Below are positions 48,830 through 59,203 of a DNA stretch of 64,000 bases, in pieces. A model generated the notes under the pieces. It worked only from the letters and a program-made list of their open reading frames with translations. It was not told where the DNA came from and ran no database searches. The stretch is from contig JAIWQS010000216.1 of the NCBI GenBank assembly GCA_029891385.1, positions 1 to 64,000 on the forward strand, read 5' to 3'. Position 1 is the first letter of the stretch. Every line of letters starts with the position of its first letter. This DNA is from Erythroxylum novogranatense (taxonomy: Eukaryota > Streptophyta > Magnoliopsida > Malpighiales > Erythroxylaceae). The translations under genes and the position numbers were made by a program.

Positions 48830-49909
48830 CTATAGTGAAGAAATTCTGTCCCCAGATACTGTTCTTTCAATCTCACCAATTCTTTGTGGAGGCCAGACAA
48901 TGTGGGTTACCCTTCCATTGATTAAACCCAAAGGAATCTGCAGCAAATAGCTCCTTCGAGTTAGACAGAGAGTATGAAATATCAACAAGGAAAACGGAAA
49001 TGTATGTTCCGGGGACTATTGAGCACGAGAACAAATATACCAGCCACCCTTCAACTTTGTATCTTGAGGAAAACTGGAAACTTTTATTTTATGACAAATG
49101 TTATAGCATCATTGCATTCAAACCAAATCCTACAAAAACAAGGAACTATTGCAGTAACTTACCGGACCAAAAGACCTAGAATCCATGCTAGAACTTGGAT
49201 TATCTCCCTCAACCCAGCAATGCCCTACTGGGACCTTAATCACATCAGATGAATAAGGAGTTGCAACCCAATCGCCAGGTAAGCCGATAATTCTCTTAAT
49301 ATATTTTTCGTTGTGATTACTCGGGACCTACAAAAGCATGCAACCAAAGCAACATCAGATAGAAGCACAACAAGAATCCTGCAGTAATATACAATCATGA
49401 CATTGCATAATGACATTAAAGTGGGCAGATAGGATCTTCAAATTTCCAACTCAGTCATGACATTGCATAATGACATAAAGGGACAGATAGGATCTTCAAA
49501 TTTCCAACCCTTCTGGAATGATTTCAGAATCAACCAACAATAAGACATATATATACTTGTACGAACTGGGATAAAATTATCAAAAGCAAGACCTACCAAA
49601 AAACTACGACATCACCATGTGAGAACTTGTATTTCTCAAGGCAAAACTTCTCCACTAAAACATAGTCATCTGCAGCCAAAATGACAATCAAACGATCAAA
49701 GTCCACCAATGAGAAATACCACTTGGTCTTTACTCAGTATTACCACTAAACAAACCTCCGTAAGTGTTGGTTCTGGGGTTAAATGTGGGAGACATGGAAT
49801 TTCCCCGCACCGGAACAATGCTTCCAAATCGGTCTCGAACAGTAATTCCTACAAGCCCAATTGTGAAGAACTTCTTTGTAGCGTTCCACCAGAAGTAGCG
49901 AGATGCCAT
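48830..49909 (-). CDS. IMP2: Mitochondrial inner membrane protease subunit 2 (IMP2), signal peptidase I family; one base short
   Basis: Serine-lysine protease subunit that removes sorting signals of intermembrane-space proteins, working as a dimer with IMP1. Four exons: 49909-49756, 49669-49597, 49327-49163 and 48937-48830, about 166 codons. Signs: N-terminal membrane helix (about 12-25), VPVRGNSMSPTFNP with the nucleophile Ser38, DDYVLVEKFC, KYKFSHGDVVVF, YIKRIIGLPGDW with the general-base Lys, GHCWVEGDN, SRSFGPIPLG and the C-terminal RVTHIVWPPQRIG. Summed exon length is 500 nt, one short of a multiple of three. The phase fails at the exon 2/3 junction, where CCC at 49323-49325 would need a fourth C to give the family's Ser-Pro-Ser-Asn. 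Otherwise conserved, so a sequencing gap or a very recent lesion. Confidence 0.88.
49395..49510. repeat. 60-bp tandem duplication in an IMP2 intron
   Basis: TCATGACATTGCATAATGAC starts at 49395 and again at 49455; the units run through AGATAGGATCTTCAAATTTCC. Two copies, nearly identical, between exons 2 and 3. Confidence 0.85.
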
Positions 49910-51071
49910 TCTCCAGGCAAATGCATGTCAGGAAATGACTTATAATAAACTGTACCACGCACCATTGCAAACACGTAAGACAATTACGACAAAAGGCAAT
50001 CACACCCTTTAAGCATCATCAATAAAGTCACGTACACATAGCTTAAAATGTTCTTTTGATTTTCTAAATTATAAATTATTGCATAACCATTTATAATAAA
50101 GTGTAAGATGAAATTACCTATAAATTATACAAAAATATTTATATAAAATTAATGATATAAAATATTTTAATATATATATATATATTGAAAATATCATATT
50201 TATTAAAATGTGTAGCTATGATAATATTGTCATAATTATTCCCTTTTAATTTTATTATAACAGTTAATTATAATGTAAATGTAAAAAGTTAATATCTAAG
50301 AACAATTTATTTCAAATATTTTTTTACGAGTTTAAAAATTATTATAATTATTTTTAATATGATTTAAAAATATACGTATATTAAGTTTATAGTATAATAT
50401 TTTCAAACTTTTAATTTTGTTTATAAATTATGCACAGAACTCTTAGTTGATGGTGTTGATGCAAATTATATACTTCAAATAATAATTATACATGTAACTT
50501 TTAGTTATTGTTTATTTGTTTTACTTCTAGATATTATTGTATCTCTACAACTAAAGAAATTATAAAACTTTTTATATCCGCATGTCAAAGAGTACAAAGT
50601 TTGAATTATTGTAATAATATTGTCTTTTCATATTATATCTATTATTAATAATCATTGCAAAATATTATATTTTTATTACACATATTAAAAGAAATTAATA
50701 TCATGATTACTCTCAATGCATTTAAACTTTTTTATTTTATATTTCATGTTTACACAAGCCTGAACTTAAGATGTGATCATTTTACCAGTTGCATACCTAC
50801 AGGGCGTACACGTGGATTCATGTCTCAATGTCGTAGCTAATGGGGAGAACAGATCATCAATTCCATTTAGTCTGTATCCACTCTGTTCCATTCAATTTCT
50901 CTCTAGCCCATTTATTGGATGAACAGAGTGGAAACAAACTAAATAGAACAGACGATTTGATCCTGCTAATGGGAGCACTAGTGTATTTATTCTATGGCTG
51001 GAAGCATAGCTCATTAATGAATGCAATCTATGTTCCTAATGCTTGTGCTGATGAGATCTAGAGCACCTCAC
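49910..51071. other. Spacer with AT-rich core and a foldback
   Basis: Upstream of IMP2. 50040-50700 is AT-rich with a TA run (50173-50184). An imperfect inverted repeat lies at 50866-50943. No further coding exon of the gene at 51072-51889 is visible here. Confidence 0.45.
50866..50943. repeat. Imperfect inverted repeat (foldback)
   Basis: The left arm 50866-50888 (TTTAGTCTGTATCCACTCTG and so on) pairs with 50921-50943, whose reverse complement differs at 2 of 23 positions. The loop is 32 nt. Pairing beyond the arms is weaker. Confidence 0.75.
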
Positions 51072-51889
51072 CTGAACATCTACAGTAAGTTTTGCATAAG
51101 CATGAAAGGAGGTCCTTAGTTTCCTGTCCTTAATGAAGTCAGAGTAGCCAATGTGCAAAGCTTGAGATTGATATCCATCTACCAACTGTAAAGTTTTCCA
51201 GACCTAAACAATCGTAGGTTATAGAAACATGTAAATAACTTGTAGCTCAGAACATACTAAATCAATGTATTTAGATACTACAACTGCTAGGAATGACGGT
51301 AGTCATCCCTTTTCCATGGAACACGGATCTTTTTATAGAATTTGTATCGCAAGAAAGAAAAAGAAAAAGAAAAAGAAGCAAGAGAAGAAAGATATAAACA
51401 CCCCCTCCACCACCACAGATCCCAAGCCATTTAAATCACTTAAGAAAGCTAAATGCCACCCAAACATTTTCTTTAAACACACACTATACATGCATTAAAA
51501 GGGTGGGGCATTTCATCAAACAATATACATGCATGATTTCATATTCCCATTATTAAACATACAAAGTTCACAAATTAGCCAAATCAGTATCACCAAACCA
51601 CAATAATCTCCAAACAATCAACTATTAATAATAAATCAAATTTGAGAAGAGAGATTACCTTCTTAACGATAACACGTTGGTTAGTTAGTGACGTCGGTGA
51701 CTTCACACTTGCGACGGCCGACGAGGGAGCTGGGGAAACAGAGAACAGAAGCGCGGGATTGAAGAACAGCAGAAAAACAAATGACACGAGGAACGGAAGA
51801 AGAAGTGAAGAACAGAAGAGCGTGACTGGGTGAGGGGGAACTGGGATGCCAGGCCCGAGTTTAAGCACATCGCTTTGCTGCTGAAGCAT
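51072..51889 (-). CDS. Unidentified gene, two compatible 5' exons; 3' part missing
   Basis: Exon A (51889-51659, 77 codons) starts with ATG and contains a strong hydrophobic segment (about residues 30-52, VTLFCSSLLLPFLVSFVFLL), then a Ser/Pro/Ala stretch and TNQRVIVKK. It ends at a GT donor. Exon B (51203-51072, 44 codons, beginning VWKTLQLVDGYQSQALHIGY and ending HAYAKLTVDVQ) has proper AG and GT borders and the same phase. Two open exons with matching phase 0 support real coding, with a signal anchor or ER signal. I do not recognise the family, and no continuation is seen before IMP2. It may be the 5' remnant of a gene, or leader exons of an IMP2 transcript. Confidence 0.5.
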
Positions 51890-51912
51890 TTAAGCTGTAT
51901 TTCTGCCACTAA

Positions 51913-51949
51913 ACGACGTCGTTTCGCTCTCAAAGCGAAACGACGCCGT
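51913..51949. repeat. GC-containing hairpin upstream of the 51.9-kb gene
   Basis: Arms ACGACGTCGTTTCGCT (51913-51928) and AGCGAAACGACGCCGT (51934-51949) pair over 16 positions with one mismatch around a 5-nt loop. The left arm contains the palindrome AAACGACGTCGTTT. It sits about 25 bp upstream of the start ATG at 51889 on the minus strand. Could be a 5' UTR stem, a promoter element or the end of a small DNA element. Confidence 0.7.
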
Positions 51950-51959
51950 CTTGCTTAGG

Positions 51960-53160
51960 TAAGTTATGTTTTACTATATAAAAACGACGTTCTTTTGTTT
52001 TACATATTTGTCGAGTCACTAGTTATAGGCTAGGTTAGTTGGTATGAGCCTAGGCTCGATCCGAGCTCATTAGCCCTCGGCCTATGGCCTGATCTGAGGC
52101 TGCTCGGGCCTAATTGATGTCATTAAATTTAATAGGGCCTGTTGACCACGAACTTAGACCAGGCCGAAACATGTCATTTTTGCCTTATTTCTTGAAATGC
52201 AAATTTTAAAAAAATTAAGTAATACGTAACTTTATTTCTAATTATTAAAGAGATTGTTTTCTCATTTATTCACTGTCACCAAATAAAGAATATAATTTCA
52301 ATGAAAAGTATATAATTAAAATTTTAAAATATAAAACATCATTACAATTTTGTTTATTTGAAAAATATGCATAATAATAAGTCATTAAAATTTCAAAAAG
52401 TTTAATTCTATTCTACGTTTGATTAAATTTTAATCAAATAAAAATTTAAAGTATATAGAAATTTAAATATTTATTAAATTTTAAATCAAACATGAATTAG
52501 ATTAAAATGAGCTAGAATTGGGTTTAAGTTCAAATCAATACAAATTATTTCCATATCTCAAACTCAAAATTATATCAATTCAAAATTTTTCTATCGAATT
52601 AGATTGAATATAGTTTAAAATAACAACATCAACAACGACTCGTTAATCTTTGAAATTTAGAGATTCAATAATATGTAGCTTTTACGACATAATTGTTTTG
52701 ATAGACTCACGTAAAAAAACATACGCATTAAAATAAAAATAAAAATAGACATAAAAGTTAATAATAGTAATAAAATGAAAATAAATAAATATGTGTAAAT
52801 AAAAATATGAAAAAATAGTAAAATGAATAATACAATAAATATAAATCAAGATAAGGAATATAAATAAATAAATATACAAATAACAAAAGAGACAAGTAAA
52901 TAAATAATTTAAAGAATTCGTTACAATAAAATATTTATTTAAATAAGTATAATTAAATTTTGGTTATTAAATAGAAAATTAAACTAAAATTGAAAATTTT
53001 AATTACATAATTACTTTTATTATTGTATTTTAATTTTGAATTTAAAATTTTAAAATTATTCATTTTAATTTTATTATTTTAAATAAACTATTATATACTC
53101 ATAATAAATTATAAATTAAATAATTGAGTAAATTATATTCCTAATGAGTTGATGGAATCA
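51960..53160. other. AT-rich spacer with dispersed repeat block
   Basis: 52003-52077 carries the left copy of a direct repeat also present at 57717-57792. Then strongly AT-rich DNA to 53150, including low-complexity AT-rich runs (52680-52900). No gene. Confidence 0.4.
52003..52077 (+). repeat. Direct repeat, left copy
   Basis: Shares GTCACTAGTTATAG and CTAGGCTCGATCCGAGCTC-like sequence with 57717-57792 in the same orientation, with scattered substitutions. Sequence style matches other GC-richer dispersed blocks in the window. Confidence 0.8.
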
Positions 53161-53640
53161 CTATTTTAGGATCGAGGTTTGAATCTTTTTTTCTTGGAGC
53201 GAGAAGGTAAATGTAATTGACACACCTCCACAGATCTTATAGTTTCCTGTCACGGAAAGGGCACTTGCATTTGCGAATATTCCATCGCTTGAAAACTCTC
53301 CCTCAAAATCGTAATATGATAAATTGAGAAGCATGAGAGGCGACAAATTTGCCCGAAATTGAGGATTTTCTCTTAAAATTGTTAGGAAAGGTCTACTTCG
53401 TAGACCTCTTAAACTTTCCATGATTGAGTGCTGTTCCTTCAATCTTGTTACCTTCTAAATGCAGGAGTTCAATGAGTACAACTACCAAGCGTGGCGAATT
53501 TTTCTGTCAAATTGTTCTCGAACAAATCCAACTCCATCGGACTTTCCAAGTTTCCTACTAATCTGAGAATTTTCCTAGGTTGAGTGTTTAGTGGCCCAAT
53601 CAAAGGAAGTCTCATGTGGTATTTCTGCGAGCTAGTAATA
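53161..53640 (-). pseudogene. EFR-like LRR receptor kinase fragment (end of LRR region)
   Basis: Minus-strand reading gives PLMLLNLSYYDFEGEFSSDG and IFANASALSVTGNYKICGGV, the characteristic end of the LRR ectodomain in EFR/At3g47570-type kinases (normally GEVPxxGIFANASA...GNxKLCGG). Upstream LRR sequence is out of frame (a LEGNKIEGT block near 53450). It ends about 60 residues after the LRR cap in a stop. No transmembrane or kinase part follows. The kinase exon at 59204 cannot be its continuation because it lies on the wrong side. Confidence 0.8.
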
Positions 53641-53645
53641 CAATA

Positions 53646-54330
53646 GATGATGGGCGGTGGGCGGTGCCTAAAAATAATAGAAAATGACTATCATAAAATT
53701 TCTATGCATTTTATCTTGAGCGACTTCAAGTCGATGCATTTATGTGGCATTGACTTGACTCAATGGATTTCTTTCTTAAACAATGCAGATTGGGATAGGG
53801 ATACTCATCCTCAACAACAACGGCTTCTTTCTCTTCTTTTTCTTTGGCCTCCCAGTCTCACCCATGGAGGTACGATGACACTCGCCGTAATTTCTGCAGC
53901 CATGTTTATGATGCTTTGTCGAAATGCTCTCGATCTTCATTGACAACGATGAACTCCAAAGGCGAGAGTAGTAATCTTTAAGCCAAGATGATGAGCGGTG
54001 ATGGGCGCCTAATAATAATAGATAATGACTATCACGAAATTTCTATGCATTTTATCTTAAGAGCGACTTAGTCAACGCATTTATGTCGGCATTGACTTCA
54101 AGTCAATGGATTTCTTTCTTAAATAATGCACACTTTGTTGGGATACTCATCTTCAACAACAATGGCTTCTTACTCTTCTTCTTCTTCTTTGACCTCCCAC
54201 TCTCCTCATCCATGGAGGTACGATGTCTTCATATGCTTGGTGAAGACACTCGTCATGATTTCATGACCATCTTTATGATGCTTTGTGCGAAAGGGTCTCG
54301 ACCTTCATTGTGACGATGAACCCTAAAGAG
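53646..54330 (+). repeat. Tandem duplication (period 341 bp) of a TNL 5' region
   Basis: ATGACTATCA, ATTTCTATGCATTTTATCTT and ATGGATTTCTTTCTTAAA recur 341 bp apart (ATGACTATC at 53684 and 54025). Each copy runs from the upstream region into the first TIR codons (CCATGGAGGTACGATG). Both copies have decayed. The second leads into the TNL relic. Confidence 0.85.
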
Positions 54331-57146
54331 GAGAATAAATTGCTCCGTACCTTGTCCAAGCAATCCAAAATTGAATATTCTTGTCGCCGTTTTCTCAAAG
54401 ACTATGCATCTTCCTTGGTGTCTCGATGAACTCATGAACATCATTGAATGTCATCAAACTTCGTGAATGATTGTCATACTTGTGTTTCTGAGGTAAATCC
54501 ATCCCATATAAGGAATCAGTCCATGATGTTGCCACGACTTTTGAAAGACATGAGTAAAATCCAGGAATGCTCATGAGATACAAAATTGGAGGATCGTTGA
54601 TCATGACCGCCAATCTATATGGGTTTGATTCTAAGGACTTCAGGTAAAATTTTTAACCTGCTTCGTTTTATATCTATTTCAAACTTTTATGGTCAATCCT
54701 CGATGATTAATTTTAGGGAATTATGTTCTTCGACTTTGTTGTGATTATGTTTATCAAAGTCGTTGTACCCATACTTATTACTTTTGTGTTTAAGAATTTA
54801 GGTATGTAGTTAATTGTTGTTCTAAGTTTTTGGTAACGGAAGATAAAATCATAGTGTTTCATGATTGACAGGAAAGATCGCATCCTTATTAGTGAAATTG
54901 TGGAAGATATATCAAAAAGACTGGTGAAATCAACCATATTTAATGGTGATCAGCAGTTGGTTGGGGTAGATTCACACTTTCAGCAAATCAAGCAAGCATT
55001 ATCTACTGAGGGACAGGAAGTGTGCATTATAGGAATTTGGGGGATGGGCGGTATTGAAAAAACTACTATAGCTGAATTCATATTTAAGAGGCTGTCATCT
55101 GAATTCGAATGCTATTGTTTTCTGAAAAATGTGAGAGAAGGAACAAAAGTAAGGGATTTAAAGAAGGAACTTATTTCACAGCTACTAAGTGAAAAAGAAC
55201 CAAACGTATATGCATTTCCTGAAACAAGACTTGGTCGTAGAAGGGCGCTAATTGTTCTTGATGATGTGGATGACTCGCAACAATTAGATTCATTGATTGG
55301 AGATCCGTGTTGGTTTGGTTCACAAAGTGTAATTATTATCACTGGTAGAGATAAGCAGGAGTTTGGAAGAAGGGCGGGGTTTTTATATAAAGTTGAACCA
55401 TTAAATGATGAAGAAGCCCTTCGACTTTTCAGTAAGAGTGTTTTCAAGCAAAACTATTCCAGAAATGATTACGAGTACTTGTCTAGCTCAATTGTTAAAT
55501 ATGCACAAGGCAATCCTTTAGCTTTGAAGGTTTTGGGCTCTTCCTTAAGTGGGAAAGCGACAAAAGAGTGGGAAAGTGCATTGAAAAAGTTGTCAAAGGG
55601 TCCAAACAAGAATATTAGGGATGTGTTACAAATTGGCTCGATCGCTTAGATAGGATGGAGAAAGATATCTTTCTTCATATTGCATGTTTCTTCAAAGGTG
55701 ACAACAAAGATGTTGTAATGCCAGTGTTCGAAAGCTGTGACTTTGATGCAGATATTACAATAAGTGTTCTAGTCGACAAGTGTTTTGTGACGATTTCAGA
55801 AACATATTAGAAATGCATGACTTAATGCAAGAAATTGGAAAGGAAATTATGCGTCAAGAATCTAAATATCAAACAACGCAGCAAATTATGGGATCAAAAG
55901 ATGTCTTTAAAGTACTTGCAGGACAAGGTAAAATTAGTTACTTGCTTTTTATATGAGATTTTAAGAAAATATACATTGGAGCACTTTGAACTTATGATTT
56001 TTAAATAAGGATATTTTAAACATCCCTTCTATTATTATAATATAATTATGAGAATCTTTTGTAATTTCTTTTCACTAAAAGAAATATTTGATTGTTGTTT
56101 GTTAGGGATGGGAGCGATGGAAAGCATAATGTTGGGCGTGTGAAAATCGGAGATAGATTTAAATTCAAAAGTATTCATGAAAACACCTAATCTTAAATTT
56201 CTCAAATTCTATCGCCTAATAGATCATACGGATGTTTTGAAGAGCAAAGTAATCTCGTCTCCCTCGAGGTCTTGATTATCTTCCAAATGAGCTAACATAT
56301 TTTCATTGGGATGAATATCCATTGGAATCTTTTCAAGCAATTTTCGACCAAACCATTTGATTGTGCTTGGATTACCCAATAGCAAGATAAAACAATTCGA
56401 GGAAGAAGTCATGGTACTTATCTTATGTCTTATATTTTATATAATTAATTTTCTCATAGTTAAGTTTGAAAGCAAGAACGGATGAAATTAATCCCTTTAC
56501 CTTCTAGCTGCGGGATGAGAATATAGGATATTCGATGGCATCTCAGTTTGTCATGTGAAAAATTTAGTACGATTCTTCGTCGTTTTTGCAGTTTGATTAA
56601 AATTCCATCTTACATATTTGGATGGCAATTGGGCAAGGTTACGTCCCTAAGTTTGGTAGATTGCAAAAGCATATGTCATCTTCCAAGTAGTAGAGTTGGT
56701 TTTCTGGAAGCTCTTGAAGTTCTTAACCTCCGAAATTGCACGAATTTGGAAACATTCCCAGAAGTTTCAAGCAACATAAAGTCTATGGATTTAAGTTCCA
56801 CAGCTATAAAACAAATACCTTCATCATCAGTTGAACACCTTGGCAAATTGGAAGAATTAGACATGCTCCATTGTGAAAACCTTGAAAGCCTTCCAAGTAA
56901 CTTTTTCGGCGCGTTAACGTCTCTTAGAATACTTCATTTAACATGGTGTCGGAGCCTAAAAAAGCTTCCTGAAATCTCAGAGAACATGTATAGTTTACAG
57001 GAACTTGAGTTAAGTCATACAGACTTAGAGATACCATCATCTATTGGCAATCTAAAAGGGCTAAAGATTTTAAAAATTTATAGTTGCCCCAAACTTACAT
57101 TGCACATCACTAGAACAAATATGGACCCTAAAGCAGCTAGTCTTTG
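54163..57146 (+). pseudogene. TIR-NBS-LRR (TNL) disease-resistance gene relic
   Basis: Intracellular immune-receptor family. The TIR part (54163-54651) is frameshifted but shows a Ser-rich start, YDVFIC, GEDTRHDF, CLDELMNIIECHQ, VNPSHIRNQ and GFDSKDFR before a donor. The NB-ARC exon (54872 to about 55926) has P-loop GIWGMGGIEKTT, with Glu where Gly is expected (GAA at 55056-55058), LIVLDDVDD, IIITGRD and GNPLALKVLGSS. The frame breaks at about 55630, and EMHDLMQEIG follows in another frame near 55815. A third exon (about 56105-56420) has LIDHTDVLKSK and the WDEYPLESF type. LRRs (about 56548-57146) have NLRNCTNLETFPEVS and LDMLHCENLESLPS. Several frameshifts and the altered P-loop make it nonfunctional. 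Confidence 0.9.
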
Positions 57147-58159
57147 AGTGAAGAAGGCCTTTGAGAAGAGATTTTGTTCATGAAACTTCTTAAAATTTGG
57201 ATGAAGGTGAATGCCAAGAAATTGTTGCAAATGTACCATTAAGATATCACAAACCATGGGTAAATAACTATCTTTTTTTCTCTTCTTTATTTTGTGTTGG
57301 TATAATCACTAATTTGAGTTTTGTGTTCTTGTGGTTTAGGTTAGATGTCATATGCATTATCACGGAAGTAGAATACCACGATGGGTCGAGTATCAAAGTA
57401 TGGGTGATTCGGTGGAAGTCCCCATTCCTTCTCGTTGGCTTAATCGTGACATGTGGAGGGTGTGTGTGCGTTAAGTCTGTGACGAAAGGTTTAGATGATG
57501 GGATCTCTATCTTAGATATGATTGCTATTTTGGAGACAATTACCATGCCGCCTTCAAAGATATAGTGATTTGTAAACAGGGCATTCAGGATGCAGTTAAG
57601 GGGCACGTGGTAGTCGTCTTTTATGATATGCTTTGCCATTTGATATTTGGACAGGGTTATTCGTTAGGGGATATAGCCTGGTTCAAGTTCAGTTTAAAAT
57701 ATTGTGGTCTTATTTCACATATCTGTCGGGTCACTAGTTATAGACTAGGCTAGTCGGCCTGAGCCCAGGCTCGATCCGAGCTCATTAGCCCTGGATTATT
57801 TTATAATTTTTAAAATAAATAAGATATAAACAAAAAATTAAATTAAATAATCTCTGACTTTCTGATATGACAATTGACTATTTTATAATTTTTAAAAAAT
57901 TGAGAGACAATTTTATAAATTTAAAAATATTTTATATTATTGTAATATTTTAAATACTTTGTATTATTCTTAATTTTATAATTGTATGATGATAATTTAG
58001 ATAAGCAAAAGTTTATTTATCCAAATAGCGAAAAAGCGCAAACAAACAAACCTCGATTATAAAGTCAACGATAAAACAAGACCAACTAACTTAAACACCA
58101 ACTACTACATAGAAGCGGTTCTCAAATTAACAATGACAAAGTTAGTACTTAAGACCTTA
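57147..58159. other. Spacer downstream of the TNL relic
   Basis: 57190-57720 has scattered open frames without recognised domains, probably decayed repeat DNA. 57717-57792 is the right copy of the direct repeat. 57800-58020 is AT-rich. Confidence 0.4.
57717..57792 (+). repeat. Direct repeat, right copy
   Basis: Same-orientation partner of 52003-52077: GTCACTAGTTATAG, then GGCTCGATCCGAGCTCATTA. The two copies bracket 5.6 kb holding the EFR fragment and the TNL relic. Confidence 0.8.
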
Positions 58160-58660
58160 AGCTAACAGACTCCTTGATGATAGCAAGAAGATCTAACTCG
58201 AGACTTAAAAGTAGAACAAAACAATCGACGAGTTCGCTCCTCCGGACCCGATAAGCCAAGACATTCCGGGCTAATCGAAGCAAAATAAGCGCAAGCAATT
58301 TGCCTGACCAACACCAATCAATCATTGAAACTCAAAAGTCCAAGCACGGGATCTCGACAAAATCCACAAGCCAACAACGGCTCCTTCCAAATGAATTTCA
58401 CATAAAAGCATTTCGTAAACAAGTGATCCGAGACTCGGAACCATCGAGCAGTGCAAGCAAGCTCCATCGATAACCAAGCCCCAACTATTCAACTTTGTCC
58501 TTTGTAGGCAATCTATCCAACAAGACAATCCAAGAAAAAAAGTGCCTTGGGATGTGTAAAGGGCACCATACATTTCTACTCCAACCGACTTTATCCTCGT
58601 GAGGCTGATTTCATTCCATATAACGAGAAAGAGAGTTTACGGGAAAGAAGAGCACTACTT
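58160..58660 (-). pseudogene. LINE remnant (RT zinc-binding region)
   Basis: Minus-strand open frame 58573-58322 reads FFLGLSCWIDCLQRTKLNSW then GLVIDGACLHCSMVP. This is the pattern of the zinc-binding domain (zf-RVT) following the reverse transcriptase in plant LINE-type elements (typical WLDRLPTKDRL...WGL...C..C). Flanking sequence is degenerate and no reverse-transcriptase core is visible. Orientation is minus. Family assignment rests on this one motif. Confidence 0.55.
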
Positions 58661-59203
58661 ACTGATTGAAATACACTGCAACTTCATTTCTCAATCTCAA
58701 AAGTTTCTTCCGATGCACTACTAGAACTTGGAACAAGTAGAGCAGGAAATCCTATCCTTAATGAGATAAGCTTTAAGCCATGCAATCGAAAGAGATAGTC
58801 TTTATAGATGATATATGATGATAATTGTTTTATTTATATTAATTGTGGTAAAATATTTAAAATTTATTGTTATTTCATATTAATTGTCATTATTATTTAT
58901 TATTAAGATTTTTGAAAGCATGGTTGATGTAAATAATAAACTAGTAAAGTATCTGATATAAGCAGTATAATATACCAATATGGACTATTTTACAATTCTT
59001 AAATATTTTAGGGACTATTTTATAAATTTAAATTTTTTTTCGAAACGGTATGCGATACCAACTAATATCGGTACAATTCCTTTTTAGAGCTCAATCCGAT
59101 ACCGAACACGATACGGTGTTCATAACATAGCTTAAGTCAATTTTCAGATTGATAAACCCTTAAGAAACACCGTATGGCGAAGTACCTAATAAGCATGCAA
59201 GCC
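58661..59203. other. AT-rich spacer
   Basis: Low-complexity AT-rich sequence and a short GC-richer patch (59040-59120). It probably includes the 3' flank of the EFR-like relic. No gene. Confidence 0.4.

Noticed and set aside
52682..52879. Minus-strand open frame rich in Tyr/Phe/Ile
   Set aside because: Pure product of AT-rich low complexity, no conservation pattern.
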